Assembly: GCA_946479035.1 (NCBI GenBank) | Contig: CAMLDW010000005.1 | Location: 1 to 64,000, forward strand | DNA length: 64,000 bases | Reading direction: 5' to 3' | From: an uncultured Chthonomonadaceae bacterium | GTDB lineage: Bacteria > Armatimonadota > Fimbriimonadia > Fimbriimonadales > Fimbriimonadaceae | Shown: in pieces, positions 14,747-24,072 of the stretch | How the letters are laid out: each line of letters begins with the position of its first letter | Numbering within the stretch: position 1 is the first letter of the stretch | The notes under the pieces: model-generated | The model's input: the letters and a program-made list of their open reading frames with translations, nothing else | Databases searched by the model: none | Told to the model about the DNA's origin: nothing | Translations under genes and position numbers: made by a program

Positions 14747-16027
14747 ATGCTCGATCGCGCCCTGATTCGAAAGGAGCCAGAGCTCGTGCGCGCGGGGGCA
14801 CGGCGCAAGGGCGTCGGGGCGCCCGTGGACGAGTTCTTGCGCAAGGACGAGCAGTGGCGCAAGGTCAAGCACGACCTCGACGTCAAGAACGCCGAGATGA
14901 ACAGGGCGAGCAAGTCGATCGGCGCGCTGATCGGCCAGGGCAAGAAAGACGAGGCGGAGGGCGCGAAGGCAGAGACTGGAAAGCTCAAGGCGGAGATCCA
15001 GGCGCTCGAACAGGAGGAGCGCCAGCTAGAAGAGGAACTCATCGCGATCGAGCTGCAGTTCCCCAACCTTCCGCACGAGTCCGTGCCTGAAGGCAACCGC
15101 CCGGAGCAGAACGTCATCGTGCGCGAGTGGGGCGAAAAGCCGACGTTCGCCGAAGGGCCGAAGGACCACGTCCACATTGCGCAGGAGCTCGGCTTGATCG
15201 ACTTCGAGCGCGGCCCCAAGGTCTCCGGCTCGGGGTTCGTCGTCTACACGGGGCTCGGCGCGAAGCTCGTGCGGTCGCTCTATAGCTGGATGCTCGACCA
15301 CCAGGTCTCCAAGAACGGGTACTCGGAGCTTTACCCCCCCTTCCTGGTGCACTCTGGCTCGCTGGTCGGCACCGGCAACCTGCCCAAATTCGCAGACGAC
15401 CTCTACAAGACCACAGACGACCTTTGGCTGATCCCCACCGCCGAGGTTCCCGTCACCAATATGCTGCGCGACGAGATCATCGAAGGCACCGACCTTCCGA
15501 TCAACTACGCCGCGTACTCGGCCTGCTTCCGCCGAGAGGCGGGCGCGGCGGGCCGCGACACGCGCGGGATCCTGCGCATGCACCAGTTCGACAAGGTCGA
15601 GATGGTCAAGTTCGTGCTGCCCGAGACCAGCTACGACGAACTGGAGCGACTGGTGAAAGACGCGGAGTCCGTGCTGCAGGCGCTCGGGCTCCACTATCGC
15701 GTTTCGTTGCTGTGCGCGGGCGACATGGGGGACAAGGGCTGCAAGTGCTACGACCTCGAGGTCTGGTCACCGGGCGAGGACAGGTACCTGGAGGTATCGT
15801 CCTGCACCAATTTCGAGGCGTACCAGGCGCGGCGCGCCAACGTTCGGTTCCGGCGCGGCCCAGGCGAGAAGCCCGAGTTCGTGCACATCCTCAACGGCTC
15901 GGGGCTCGCGGTTCCGCGGCTTTTCGTCGCCCTGATCGAGTCCAAACGGCTTGCCAACGGCGACGTGGTGCTGCCGGAGCCGCTCTGGCCGTACATGGGT
16001 GCAGAGATCATCAAGAAAGAAGCCTGA
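14747..16027 (+). CDS. serS: Seryl-tRNA synthetase
   Basis: Class II aminoacyl-tRNA synthetase charging tRNA-Ser. It is 426 aa, the usual length. The N-terminal coiled-coil arm (about 30-100) binds the long variable arm of tRNA-Ser. The catalytic domain has motif 2 (CFRREAGAAGRDTRGILRMHQF, split here as CFRREAGAAG and RGILRMHQF) and motif 3 (NGSGLAVPRLFVALIE). It heads a run of same-strand genes; the dprE1-like gene starts 10 bp after the stop, so the two may share a transcript. Confidence 0.98.
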   Translation: MLDRALIRKEPELVRAGARRKGVGAPVDEFLRKDEQWRKVKHDLDVKNAEMNRASKSIGALIGQGKKDEAEGAKAETGKLKAEIQALEQEERQLEEELIAIELQFPNLPHESVPEGNRPEQNVIVREWGEKPTFAEGPKDHVHIAQELGLIDFERGPKVSGSGFVVYTGLGAKLVRSLYSWMLDHQVSKNGYSELYPPFLVHSGSLVGTGNLPKFADDLYKTTDDLWLIPTAEVPVTNMLRDEIIEGTDLPINYAAYSACFRREAGAAGRDTRGILRMHQFDKVEMVKFVLPETSYDELERLVKDAESVLQALGLHYRVSLLCAGDMGDKGCKCYDLEVWSPGEDRYLEVSSCTNFEAYQARRANVRFRRGPGEKPEFVHILNGSGLAVPRLFVALIESKRLANGDVVLPEPLWPYMGAEIIKKEA

Positions 16028-16037
16028 GCCGCCAGCC

Positions 16038-17396
16038 ATGCTCCCAACCAAGCCCCCCGAGAAGAAGATGACCGCCCTCTCCGGATGGGGGCGCTACCCC
16101 AAGGCTGACCAAACGGTGGAACGGCCGGAAAAGGCCAGCCAGCTAGGCGTGTTCAACGGCACGACCTTGGCGCGCGGGCAGGGGCGCAGCTACGGGGACG
16201 CAGCGCTCAACTCGACCGGCCACCTCGTACTTACCGAGCGCCTCGACCGGTTCCTCGAGTTCGACCCGGAAAGTGGGCTCCTCAAGATCGAGGCGGGCGC
16301 GACCCTCAAGGACGTGCTCGACGCGATGGTGCCCAAGGGCTGGTTCGTTCCGGTCACCCCAGGCACGAAGTACTCAAGCATCGGGGGCTGCGTCGCGGCG
16401 GACGTTCACGGCAAGAACCACCACCGCGACGGCTCCTTCGGCCAGTACGTGACCTCGCTCGACATGCTCTTGGCCGACGGCGCGCGCCTCGTCTGCTCGC
16501 CGGACCAGTACCCCGACCTCTTTTGGGCGACGATCGGCGGCATGGGCCTGACCGGGATCATCGAGTCCGTTTCGTTCCGGATGGAGCCGATCGAGACCGC
16601 CTACGTCAAGGTCCGCCACCGCCGCGCCGGCAACCTGGACGTGGCGTTCAACCTGATGGAAAACGACCAGTACGACGACCGCTACAGCGTCTGCTGGATC
16701 GACTGCCTCTCGCGCGGAAGGAAGATGGGGCGCAGCGTGCTCATCACCGGCCACCACGCTGCCAAGTCGGAGGTGCCGCTCATGTCCCACGCCCCGCTTG
16801 AGATCAAGGAACGTCGCGTCAAGGACTTCAAGCGAGACTGGCCGGGGTTCATGCTCAACCGCTTCTCGCTGAGGCTCTTCAACGCGCTCTATTACTGGCG
16901 GCAGGGCCGCCGCGGCGAGTTCCGGAGCGACTACAACACGTTCTTCTACCCCCTCGACCGCTTCCACAACTGGAACCGGATGTACGGCAAGCGCGGGTTC
17001 GTGCAGTACCAGTTCGTGGTGCCGAGGGACCAGGCCAGGGAAGGCGTGCGCAAGGTCATCGACCTCATTTCGCGCTCGGGCCGCGCCTCGTTCCTTGCCG
17101 TGCTCAAGCGCATGGGGCCCGCGAGCCGGGGGATGCTGAGCTTTCCGCTGGACGGCTACACGCTCGCCTTGGATATCCCGCTCACCAACGACCTCGTCGA
17201 CTTCCTCAAGAAGCTCGATGAGATCGTTCTGCAGCACAAGGGCCGCGTGTACCTTGCCAAGGACGCGCGCCTGCCGGCCGCAGCGTTCCGCCAGATGTAT
17301 CCGCGGCTGGGCGAGTTCCTCAAGGCCAAGCGCGAGTACGACCCTGAGAACCGCTTCACCTCCGACCTCGCCCGCAGGCTGGAGATCGCTCCTTGA
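16038..17396 (+). CDS. dprE1: FAD-dependent oxidoreductase, DprE1-like (decaprenylphosphoryl-ribose oxidase)
   Basis: A 452 aa vanillyl-alcohol-oxidase-type flavoprotein that aligns by eye with mycobacterial DprE1 end to end: LSGWGR near the start, ARGQGRSYGDAALN, PVTPGTKYSSIGGCVAAD followed by HGKNHH, FWATIGGMGLTGIIESV, and FTSDLARRLE at the C-terminus. In mycobacteria DprE1 oxidises the 2'-OH of decaprenylphosphoryl ribose, the first half of epimerisation to decaprenylphosphoryl arabinose. The mycobacterial Cys387 hit by benzothiazinones is Ala at about residue 377 here. Stop overlaps the SDR gene start (TTGA). Homologues outside actinobacteria have not all been tested, so the lipid substrate is inference. 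Confidence 0.88.
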   Translation: MLPTKPPEKKMTALSGWGRYPKADQTVERPEKASQLGVFNGTTLARGQGRSYGDAALNSTGHLVLTERLDRFLEFDPESGLLKIEAGATLKDVLDAMVPKGWFVPVTPGTKYSSIGGCVAADVHGKNHHRDGSFGQYVTSLDMLLADGARLVCSPDQYPDLFWATIGGMGLTGIIESVSFRMEPIETAYVKVRHRRAGNLDVAFNLMENDQYDDRYSVCWIDCLSRGRKMGRSVLITGHHAAKSEVPLMSHAPLEIKERRVKDFKRDWPGFMLNRFSLRLFNALYYWRQGRRGEFRSDYNTFFYPLDRFHNWNRMYGKRGFVQYQFVVPRDQAREGVRKVIDLISRSGRASFLAVLKRMGPASRGMLSFPLDGYTLALDIPLTNDLVDFLKKLDEIVLQHKGRVYLAKDARLPAAAFRQMYPRLGEFLKAKREYDPENRFTSDLARRLEIAP

Positions 17397-18136
17397 CCGA
17401 GCGGCCCGTGCTGGTCCTTGGCGCGACATCCTCGATCGCCCGCGCCGTCGCGAACGAGCTCGCCAAGGAAAAGTGCAACCTCTTCTTGGCGGGGCGCGAC
17501 CTGCCTGAACTGTGGCGCATCGCCAGCGACATCCAGATCAAGCACGGGGTCGAGGTCAACGTCGGCGTGTTCGACGCGGAGGACGCCAAGTCGCACCAGG
17601 CGTTCGTGGAGAACGCGGTGCGCCGCTCCGGCGGGCTCGGGGGCGCGGTCGTCGCGTTCGGCCACCTCGGCGACCAGGCCGAGACGGAGAAAGAGCCGAA
17701 CCTCGCGCAGGCGACGATCGCGCGCAACTACTGCGGCGCGGTCTCGGTGCTCCTGCACCTCGCCAACCACTTCGAGGAGACGCGCACAGGGTTCATCGTC
17801 GCCATCTCGAGCGTCGCTGGCGACCGCGGCCGCTACACGAACTACGTCTACGGCTCGGCCAAGGCCGGCCTCTCGGCGTTCATGCAAGGGCTGAGGAGCC
17901 GGATGAACAAGATCGGCGTGCCGGTCCTCACCGTCAAGCCCGGGTTCGTCGACACGGCGATGACCTTCGGCAAAGAAGGCATGTTCAAGGTCGCCTCGCC
18001 GGAGCAAGTCGCCAAGCGCATCGTCCTCGCTATCAAAAAGCGCAAGGACGTCGTCTACGTGCCCGGCCTTTGGCGCTGGATCATGCTTGTCATCAAGCTC
18101 GTGCCGGAGAGCACCTTCAAGAAACTCAAGTTCTGA
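17393..18136 (+). CDS. dprE2: SDR-family reductase, DprE2-like
   Basis: A 247 aa short-chain dehydrogenase. The nucleotide site is LGATSSIARAVA, with the catalytic Ser in ISSVAG and Tyr/Lys in YGSAKAG. Paired and overlapping with the DprE1-like gene, it is best read as DprE2, which reduces the keto intermediate to decaprenylphosphoryl arabinose. The C-terminal region (WRWIMLVIKLVPESTFKKL) is hydrophobic and basic, consistent with working on a membrane lipid. The start is TTG, sharing bases with the upstream TGA stop. Confidence 0.88.
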   Translation: MTERPVLVLGATSSIARAVANELAKEKCNLFLAGRDLPELWRIASDIQIKHGVEVNVGVFDAEDAKSHQAFVENAVRRSGGLGGAVVAFGHLGDQAETEKEPNLAQATIARNYCGAVSVLLHLANHFEETRTGFIVAISSVAGDRGRYTNYVYGSAKAGLSAFMQGLRSRMNKIGVPVLTVKPGFVDTAMTFGKEGMFKVASPEQVAKRIVLAIKKRKDVVYVPGLWRWIMLVIKLVPESTFKKLKF

Positions 18137-18242
18137 GTCCTCTTTGCGGGGGTTCAGATCCTGCGACCGGAGGGTACTTGTATTCCCCCCTGAAGGAGGA
18201 GCGACGGTCAAGCGAGGACGTGCCAAGATACGCACAACCGAG

Positions 18243-20243
18243 ATGCTCGCTCCATTCCTCGCTTTTTGCCTCTCTGCCCGCGGCCCCGCAGACGTCACGG
18301 CGAACTCCCTCCTCAAGGAGATGGTCGGGTTCGACGCCCTGACGCGCACACCGGACCCGTATTACAGGACCGCGCAGGCGAGCAGCTACGACCGCGCCAG
18401 CGTCGCGCCCGACAAGGAAGGATGGTTCGCAAACGCCGATTGGGGCAAGTACATCGGTACTGAACAGCGCGACGGGCGGACCGAGTACGTCATGGCCGAC
18501 CTGACCGGCCCCGGCGCGGTCGTGCGCGTGTGGTCGGCGAACCCCTCAGGCAGGATCAGGTTCTACTTCGACGACGAGCCCAAGCCGCGCATCGAGTGCA
18601 AGACGAGCGACCTGCTCACCGGCAAGTTCGGCCTGATGACGCCGCCTTTCGGCTATGCGGCGCTGCGCGGCACCGACCTCTACTTCCCGATCCCTTACTC
18701 AAAGTCGCTCAAAGTGACCGTCGACGACACTGACGACAACGGCGCGTCGCGCCTCTACTATCACGTCGACTACCGCACCTACCCGCCGGGCACCGAGGTC
18801 GAGTCGTTCGACATGACGAAGGTCTCGACCAGCCTCCTGGCCTCCGTCGCCAACCAGCTGACCCACCCGGACGAGCGGCCGCTCCCCAAGCAGACGGAGG
18901 AGCAGACCCACCGGTTCGACGTCGCGCCGCGCGACACGTGGGAGGTCGAGCTGCAGCGCGACAAGCCCGGCGCGATCACCGAGTTCGTGTTCGCGCCGTT
19001 CCACCCGAGCCTGCCCGCAGGCGCGGGCTGGACCGACCCTCGCCAGCTCCACAACCTCCTGCGCAACCTCGTGCTCAGCTTCGAGTTCGACGACAAGCAG
19101 ACGGTGCTCGTGCCCGCCGCGGACTTCTTCGGATCGCCACCCGCGGGGGCGGCGTACGAGTCCTTCCCGATGTGCGTGCGCCCGAACGGCGAGATGGTCT
19201 GTCGCTTTTGGATGCCGTTCCAGCACACCGCGCGAGTCACGGTCGTCAACGCCGGCCCAATTCGCGCGTTCGGCGAGGTCAGGCTCAAGGTCAGCGACTA
19301 CAAGTGGGACGACCACAGCCTCTACTTCCACTCGCAGTGGACCGTCGACCGCGGCAGCACTCGCCCGATGCGCGACTTCACTTTCTTGGAGACCATAGGA
19401 TCGGGCCACTACGTAGGCAGCACGCTCTACGTCGGAAACCCGGTGCCGGGGTGGTGGGGCGAGGGCGACGAGAAGGTCTGGATCGACGAGGACACCTTCC
19501 CGAGCATGATCGGCACGGGCACCGAGGACTACTTCGGCTACGCGTGGTCCGATCCGCGGCCGTACGACCACATCCCGTACCACACGCAGCCGAACGCGGG
19601 CGCGCCAGGCAACTTCGGCCACATCAGCAACAACCGGTGGCACTTCTTCGACCCGATCAACTTCACCGAGCGGTTCCACTTCACGCTCGAGATCTGGCAC
19701 TGGATCGAGTGCGAGGCCACGTTCGCGGGCACGAGCTATTGGTACGCGACTTTCGACTCCGAGGGCCCGGTCGCTCCCGACGCGTCGCTCTTTGACGTGC
19801 AGGAGCTCAAGGCGCCCGGCCCGGTCGAGGGCGCGATCGAGGGAGAAAAGCTGAAGGTGCTCGAGCGCGCCGGCGGCACGACGCAGGTCCAGGACGGCTT
19901 TTGGGAGGCTTCGGGCGGCGCACAGCTCTGGTGGATCGACTGCGCGCCCGGGAGCCGCCTCGTCCTCGAGCTGAACGTGCCGGAAGACGGCACCTACACG
20001 CTCACTGGCAGCTTCTGCCACGCGGCCGACTACGGGATCCACGAGATCACCGTGGACGGAACGAGCGCGGGACAGCACGACTTCTACGGCACGGGCGTAA
20101 ACTGGAAGAAGATCGCGCTTGGGACCTTTTCGCTCAAGAAAGGGCCAGTCAAGGTCGAAGTGCGCAGCGTCGGCAGCAACCCAAAGGCCGATCCCAAGCG
20201 CAACATGTTCGGGCTCGATTATTTCTTGCTGGAGAAAGTGTAG
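18243..20243 (+). CDS. GH172-family (DUF2961) glycoside hydrolase, large form
   Basis: A 666 aa DUF2961 protein. Characterised members of this family (GH172) are alpha-D-fructofuranosidases and alpha-D-arabinofuranosidases. Near residue 400-428 it has GEGDEKVW and GTGTEDYF; their Glu residues are 21 positions apart, the spacing I recall for the catalytic Glu pair. The last 120 residues (about 545-666) form a beta-rich module (WIDCAPGSRLVLELNVPEDG) like a carbohydrate-binding domain. The N-terminus has a short hydrophobic signal-like stretch. It follows the DprE2-like gene by 106 bp and abuts the next gene, suggesting a role in D-arabinose-type glycan turnover (inference). The start at 18243 replaces a longer frame into dprE2. 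Confidence 0.87.
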   Translation: MLAPFLAFCLSARGPADVTANSLLKEMVGFDALTRTPDPYYRTAQASSYDRASVAPDKEGWFANADWGKYIGTEQRDGRTEYVMADLTGPGAVVRVWSANPSGRIRFYFDDEPKPRIECKTSDLLTGKFGLMTPPFGYAALRGTDLYFPIPYSKSLKVTVDDTDDNGASRLYYHVDYRTYPPGTEVESFDMTKVSTSLLASVANQLTHPDERPLPKQTEEQTHRFDVAPRDTWEVELQRDKPGAITEFVFAPFHPSLPAGAGWTDPRQLHNLLRNLVLSFEFDDKQTVLVPAADFFGSPPAGAAYESFPMCVRPNGEMVCRFWMPFQHTARVTVVNAGPIRAFGEVRLKVSDYKWDDHSLYFHSQWTVDRGSTRPMRDFTFLETIGSGHYVGSTLYVGNPVPGWWGEGDEKVWIDEDTFPSMIGTGTEDYFGYAWSDPRPYDHIPYHTQPNAGAPGNFGHISNNRWHFFDPINFTERFHFTLEIWHWIECEATFAGTSYWYATFDSEGPVAPDASLFDVQELKAPGPVEGAIEGEKLKVLERAGGTTQVQDGFWEASGGAQLWWIDCAPGSRLVLELNVPEDGTYTLTGSFCHAADYGIHEITVDGTSAGQHDFYGTGVNWKKIALGTFSLKKGPVKVEVRSVGSNPKADPKRNMFGLDYFLLEKV

Positions 20244-21014
20244 GTGCGCCGCCTCGCCTTATTCGCCCTGGCCGTCGCCCTTGCGGGATGCAAGGGGAAC
20301 AAGCCTGCACAGCCCCCGCTCGTCGGCAAGACAGAGGTCACCGCAGCCGACGGCACAGGCGTCAACACCAAGCTCGTGACCGGCAAGGGCGAGCGCAAAG
20401 GGATCGTCGTCATGTTCCACCAGGCCGGGTCCAACCTGCACGAGTTCGACCCTATCTCGCCGCGCTTGGTCGATCTCGGTTGGGACTGCCTGCTCGTGGA
20501 CCAGCGCTCGGGCGGGGAGATGTGGGGCTCCGACAACAAGACCGCAGCTCAGTTCGAGGGCAAACAGTCCTACCTCGACGCCTACCAGGACATGGAGGCG
20601 GCGTTGGAGTGGGCGCAGAAGAGGGGGTACAAGAAAACGCTCGTGCTCGGCAGCAGCTACTCGGCGTCGCTCGTCCTGCGACTGGCGGCAGAGCACAGCG
20701 GCATCGCAGGCGTCATGTGCTTTTCCCCAGGCGAGTACTTCGACCAGCCGGGGCTCGTCGCGGGCTGGGCCGCCAAGGCGACCGCACCCGTTTTCTTCGC
20801 TTCGACCAGCGATGAAATGAGCAACGGCGTAATGGAGATATACAACGCGCGCGCCGAAAACCCCGCGCACAAGATGGACTCGGCTTACGCGTCGTCAAAG
20901 GGGGTCCACGGCGCGAGCACTTTGCGCGAGGACAAGGCAGACGGCGCAGCCGAGGAGTACTGGCAGCACGTCGAGGGCTTCTTTAGCTCGTTGACGCGCA
21001 CGCCTACCCCTTGA
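20244..21014 (+). CDS. Lipoprotein alpha/beta-hydrolase
   Basis: Begins with a GTG directly after the stop of the GH172 gene. Signal peptide with lipobox VALAGC (Cys 16), then an alpha/beta-hydrolase fold: GIVVMFHQAGSN, the nucleophile elbow GSSYSAS (Ser about 132) and SSKGVHGAS holding the probable catalytic His. It is similar to dienelactone-hydrolase or BAAT-like esterases; the substrate is unknown. Being coupled to a glycosidase, removal of acyl groups from a glycan is plausible but not shown. The 3' end overlaps the convergent permease gene by 11 bp. Confidence 0.82.
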   Translation: MRRLALFALAVALAGCKGNKPAQPPLVGKTEVTAADGTGVNTKLVTGKGERKGIVVMFHQAGSNLHEFDPISPRLVDLGWDCLLVDQRSGGEMWGSDNKTAAQFEGKQSYLDAYQDMEAALEWAQKRGYKKTLVLGSSYSASLVLRLAAEHSGIAGVMCFSPGEYFDQPGLVAGWAAKATAPVFFASTSDEMSNGVMEIYNARAENPAHKMDSAYASSKGVHGASTLREDKADGAAEEYWQHVEGFFSSLTRTPTP

Positions 21015-21822
21015 GCGCGCCCGCGAGCATCGCCTCGTGGACCTTGTCCCGGAAGAACCAGTAGAGGATCGTCACCGGCAGCACGACGATGAACAGGCCG
21101 GCGAAAAGCTGGCCCCAGTCGCTCGAGTACTGCTGCGTCAATGCCATGTCGCCGATTTTCACCGGCAGAGTGGTGTTCTCCGAAGTGCGGAACAGCACGA
21201 ACGCGAGCGGATACTCGTTCCAGAGCCCGATCGCGTTGAAGATCCCCGCGACCAGCAGGCCGGGCTTCGCGACCGGCATCATCACCCTCCAAAACGTCTG
21301 GGCGTCGCTGGCGCCGTCGATCTCTGCGGCCTCCTCGAGCTCGCGAGGCAACGACCTGAAGAACCCCGTCAGCACGAAGACCGTGAACGACAGCGAGTAG
21401 GCGACGTACACGATGATGAGCCCGTGCAGCGTGAACAACAGGCCGAGCTTCTGGACGAGCCGATAGAGCGGCACGATCGTCAGGAACTGCGGGAACATCA
21501 TTCCCACGATGAACACCGTAAAGACGAACTTGGAGCCAAAGAACTGATATCGCGCGAGCACGTACGACGCCATCGCCCCGATGGGTAGCAGCACCAAGAG
21601 CGTCGCGGTCGTCGCGATCAGAGAGTTCAGGAAGCCCTGCTGCAGATGTGCCCCCGTCCACACGCCGGTGAAGTTCTCCCAGTGCGGCCGGTCGGGCAGC
21701 GACCAGGCGGACGAGATGATCGCGTTGCTGCTCTTGAACGCGCTCATCGCCAGCCAGGCCAGCGGAGCCACGATCGTGAGCGCGTAAAGCGAGAGCAGCA
21801 GCCAACGGGTCACGCGTGACAT
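21004..21822 (-). CDS. Carbohydrate ABC transporter permease, MalG-like (CUT1)
   Basis: A 272 aa inner-membrane permease with six predicted helices. The cytoplasmic EAA loop reads EEAAEIDGASDAQTFWRVMMPVAKPG, of which EIDGASDAQTFWRV is the core that contacts the ATPase. Third gene of the operon binding protein - MalF-like - MalG-like, starting 1 bp after the MalF stop. The ATPase is not in the operon, as is common in CUT1 systems sharing one MsmK-type ATPase. Confidence 0.93.
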   Translation of the reverse strand: MSRVTRWLLLSLYALTIVAPLAWLAMSAFKSSNAIISSAWSLPDRPHWENFTGVWTGAHLQQGFLNSLIATTATLLVLLPIGAMASYVLARYQFFGSKFVFTVFIVGMMFPQFLTIVPLYRLVQKLGLLFTLHGLIIVYVAYSLSFTVFVLTGFFRSLPRELEEAAEIDGASDAQTFWRVMMPVAKPGLLVAGIFNAIGLWNEYPLAFVLFRTSENTTLPVKIGDMALTQQYSSDWGQLFAGLFIVVLPVTILYWFFRDKVHEAMLAGALKG

Positions 21823-21823
21823 G

Positions 21824-22720
21824 TCAAGCCCTCGCCTCCGACGGGTCCTTTCGGAACACCAGCATGACGATCCCGGTCGTCGCGAGCACCATCAGGAAAG
21901 TCGTCACCGCGATCGCCGTGCCATAACCGTAGTTGCTCGCCTGCACTCCCACTTCGTAAAGGTAGGTCAACAGGACCTCCGTCGCGCGGTCAGGGTTGCC
22001 GCCGTTCGTCATCAGGTTGACGATGCCGAACGTGTTCACCACGTTGATGACGATGTAGATCACGGCGACCCGCTTGACGGACCACAGCAGCGGCCAGGTC
22101 ACTTTGGTGAACCTCCGCCAACCGTGCGCGCCGTCGAGCTCGGCGGCCTCGTTCACCTCGCTCCCGATGTTGCGGAGCCCCGCCGTGAAAAGCATCACGT
22201 AAAAGCCGAGCGCCCACCAGACGAAGGCGACCGTGACGGCCGGCAGTGCCGTCGTGCTCTGCCCGAGCCACGCAGTGCCCGACTGCGTCTGGCCCGGCCT
22301 GCCAATGTCGATCGCCGCGTTCAGCAGGCCGCCCACAGGGCTGTAGATGTAGTACCAAAGGATCGCCGCAGCGACGACGGACATCACGTGCGGAAACAGG
22401 AACAGCCCGCGCATCACGCCGCTCAGGCGGTCCTTCTTTTGCAACAGGTGCGCGACGCCGATCCCGAGCGTCATCAGGGCGATCAGCGCCACAAGGAGCA
22501 TCCACGCGTTGTTCGCCAGCGCCTTGTGGTAGTTCTGGTCATGGATGAGCTTGTCAAAGTTCTGCAGACCGCGGAACTCGCGCTTGTCGCTCAGCCCGCT
22601 CCACTTGTAGAACGCGATGACGAACGACTGCGCCAGTGGGTAGAGCAGAAAGACCCCGTACAGCAGCGCCGCCGGGGCCAGGTACGTGACAATGAAGAGC
22701 GTGCGCTTGCGCCTTCTCAT
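21824..22720 (-). CDS. Carbohydrate ABC transporter permease, MalF-like (CUT1)
   Basis: A 298 aa permease with N-terminal RRRKRTLFIVTYLAPAALLY and an EAA loop with NEAAELDGAHGWRRFTKVTWP, of which AAELDGAHGWRRFTKV binds the ATPase. It pairs with the MalG-like subunit to form the translocation path. Its ATG overlaps the stop of the substrate-binding protein gene (ATGA), showing tight coupling. Confidence 0.93.
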   Translation of the reverse strand: MRRRKRTLFIVTYLAPAALLYGVFLLYPLAQSFVIAFYKWSGLSDKREFRGLQNFDKLIHDQNYHKALANNAWMLLVALIALMTLGIGVAHLLQKKDRLSGVMRGLFLFPHVMSVVAAAILWYYIYSPVGGLLNAAIDIGRPGQTQSGTAWLGQSTTALPAVTVAFVWWALGFYVMLFTAGLRNIGSEVNEAAELDGAHGWRRFTKVTWPLLWSVKRVAVIYIVINVVNTFGIVNLMTNGGNPDRATEVLLTYLYEVGVQASNYGYGTAIAVTTFLMVLATTGIVMLVFRKDPSEARA

Positions 22721-24039
22721 CGAGAGTAGGTGTGCTTAACGATGTCCGGGTCGCTACGGACCTTCTCCGCGGCCGCCTCGCACCGGTCGGCGAACTGCTT
22801 GGGCGTCAGCTGCTTGTTGTAGAGCGCGGTGAAGGCGTTCTGCGCCTCGACGTCGAACTCCTTGTACCAGTTGCGGTACTGCGTCATCCACACGTCCTTC
22901 GAGTCGGCCAGCGCCTTGGCCGGAGCTTGCAGGAGCGGCGGGAGCTCGATGTCGTTCGCTCCCTTGATCGCCATGAGCGTGCTCTTCTCACGCACGAACT
23001 GCTGCGCCTTCTCCTTCGTCGTGATGAACTTGAAATAGTCGATCGCCTTCTGTGCGTTCTTCGCCTTCGCGGGGACCGAGAACGGTTCGATCCCGATGCC
23101 AAGCGCGGTCGGGTCCTTCGCGTTTAGTGGTACCGGCGGCATCATGAACTGCATCTCTCCCGCGTCCGCGTTCTTCTCCTTGATGGAAGGGATGTCCTTG
23201 CTCATCTCCGAGTAGAGCCACGAGCCGCAAGGGATCATCGCGACGCGGTTGTTCAAGAACTCGGTCTGCGACTGCGTGTGGCTCAGCCCGATCGCCCCGT
23301 TCTGGAAGTAGCCCTTGTCGCGAAGCTCGCACACCATCTCCGCCGCGCGCACGACGGCCGGCGAGTTCCAAGCGCCCGGTTTCATTTGCTGCATCGCGTC
23401 GTACGCCTCGATCCCGCCCGTGCTGATGATCCATGGGATCATGAAGCCTGTCCACATGTAGTACGGGTACTGCCCCTGGAACGTGATCGGTGCGATCCCC
23501 TTCGCCTTGATCTTTGCGCACAGCGCGAGCAGGTCTTCGTAGCTCTTCGGCACTTCCCAACCGTTCTTCTTGAAGAGCACAGGGTTGTACCACCACCCGT
23601 TCACGTTAACGTGGTAGGGCACGAGGTACTGCTTGCCGTCGTTCTGTCCGAGCAGCAGGAACTTCTCTTCGAAGCTGTCGCGCCACTTCCCCTTTCCGTC
23701 GTAGCCAGGAGAATCGAGCGCGGTGGTCAGGTCCATGAGCTGGCCCTCATAGATCAGCTTCCACTCGTCCATCCCCCAGCCGTTCCAGCACATGTCCGGA
23801 ACATCGCCGCTCACGTACCGCGGCTGGAGCTGCTCCCACACGCGGTTGCTCCCCCAGACCTCGACGTTCGTGCCCGGGTGCTTCTCGTTGTACTCCTTGG
23901 CCGCCTGCTGGAAGAAGTCGATGCCGTAGCCGCCATCGAACGACGCGAACTCCACCTTGTCGGCCGTCGCTTTGTTGCCGCTCCCACAACCCGCCAACAG
24001 TGCTGCCAACGCCAGGACGCTCAAATGCCAGGTTTTCAT
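22717..24039 (-). CDS. ABC transporter sugar-binding lipoprotein (family 1)
   Basis: A 440 aa extracytoplasmic binding protein: signal peptide with lipobox LAALLAGC (Cys about 18), then a UgpB/MalE-type fold with NGWGMDEWKL, YYMWTGFMIPW and AMIPCGSWLYSEM. It delivers an oligosaccharide or glycoside to the MalF/MalG-like permeases. The ligand cannot be read from sequence; aromatic residues in the cleft (WYNP, WNGW) fit a sugar. A TAAACT box lies about 19 nt upstream of the start. Confidence 0.93.
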   Translation of the reverse strand: MKTWHLSVLALAALLAGCGSGNKATADKVEFASFDGGYGIDFFQQAAKEYNEKHPGTNVEVWGSNRVWEQLQPRYVSGDVPDMCWNGWGMDEWKLIYEGQLMDLTTALDSPGYDGKGKWRDSFEEKFLLLGQNDGKQYLVPYHVNVNGWWYNPVLFKKNGWEVPKSYEDLLALCAKIKAKGIAPITFQGQYPYYMWTGFMIPWIISTGGIEAYDAMQQMKPGAWNSPAVVRAAEMVCELRDKGYFQNGAIGLSHTQSQTEFLNNRVAMIPCGSWLYSEMSKDIPSIKEKNADAGEMQFMMPPVPLNAKDPTALGIGIEPFSVPAKAKNAQKAIDYFKFITTKEKAQQFVREKSTLMAIKGANDIELPPLLQAPAKALADSKDVWMTQYRNWYKEFDVEAQNAFTALYNKQLTPKQFADRCEAAAEKVRSDPDIVKHTYSR

Positions 24040-24072
24040 TCCTTGGGCCTCGCGGACGAGTTTACATGGTGC

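Noticed and set aside
18699..20078. 459 aa minus-strand frame over the large GH172 gene
   Set aside because: Shadow frame rich in Val, Asp, Arg and His; the sense frame is a conserved enzyme.
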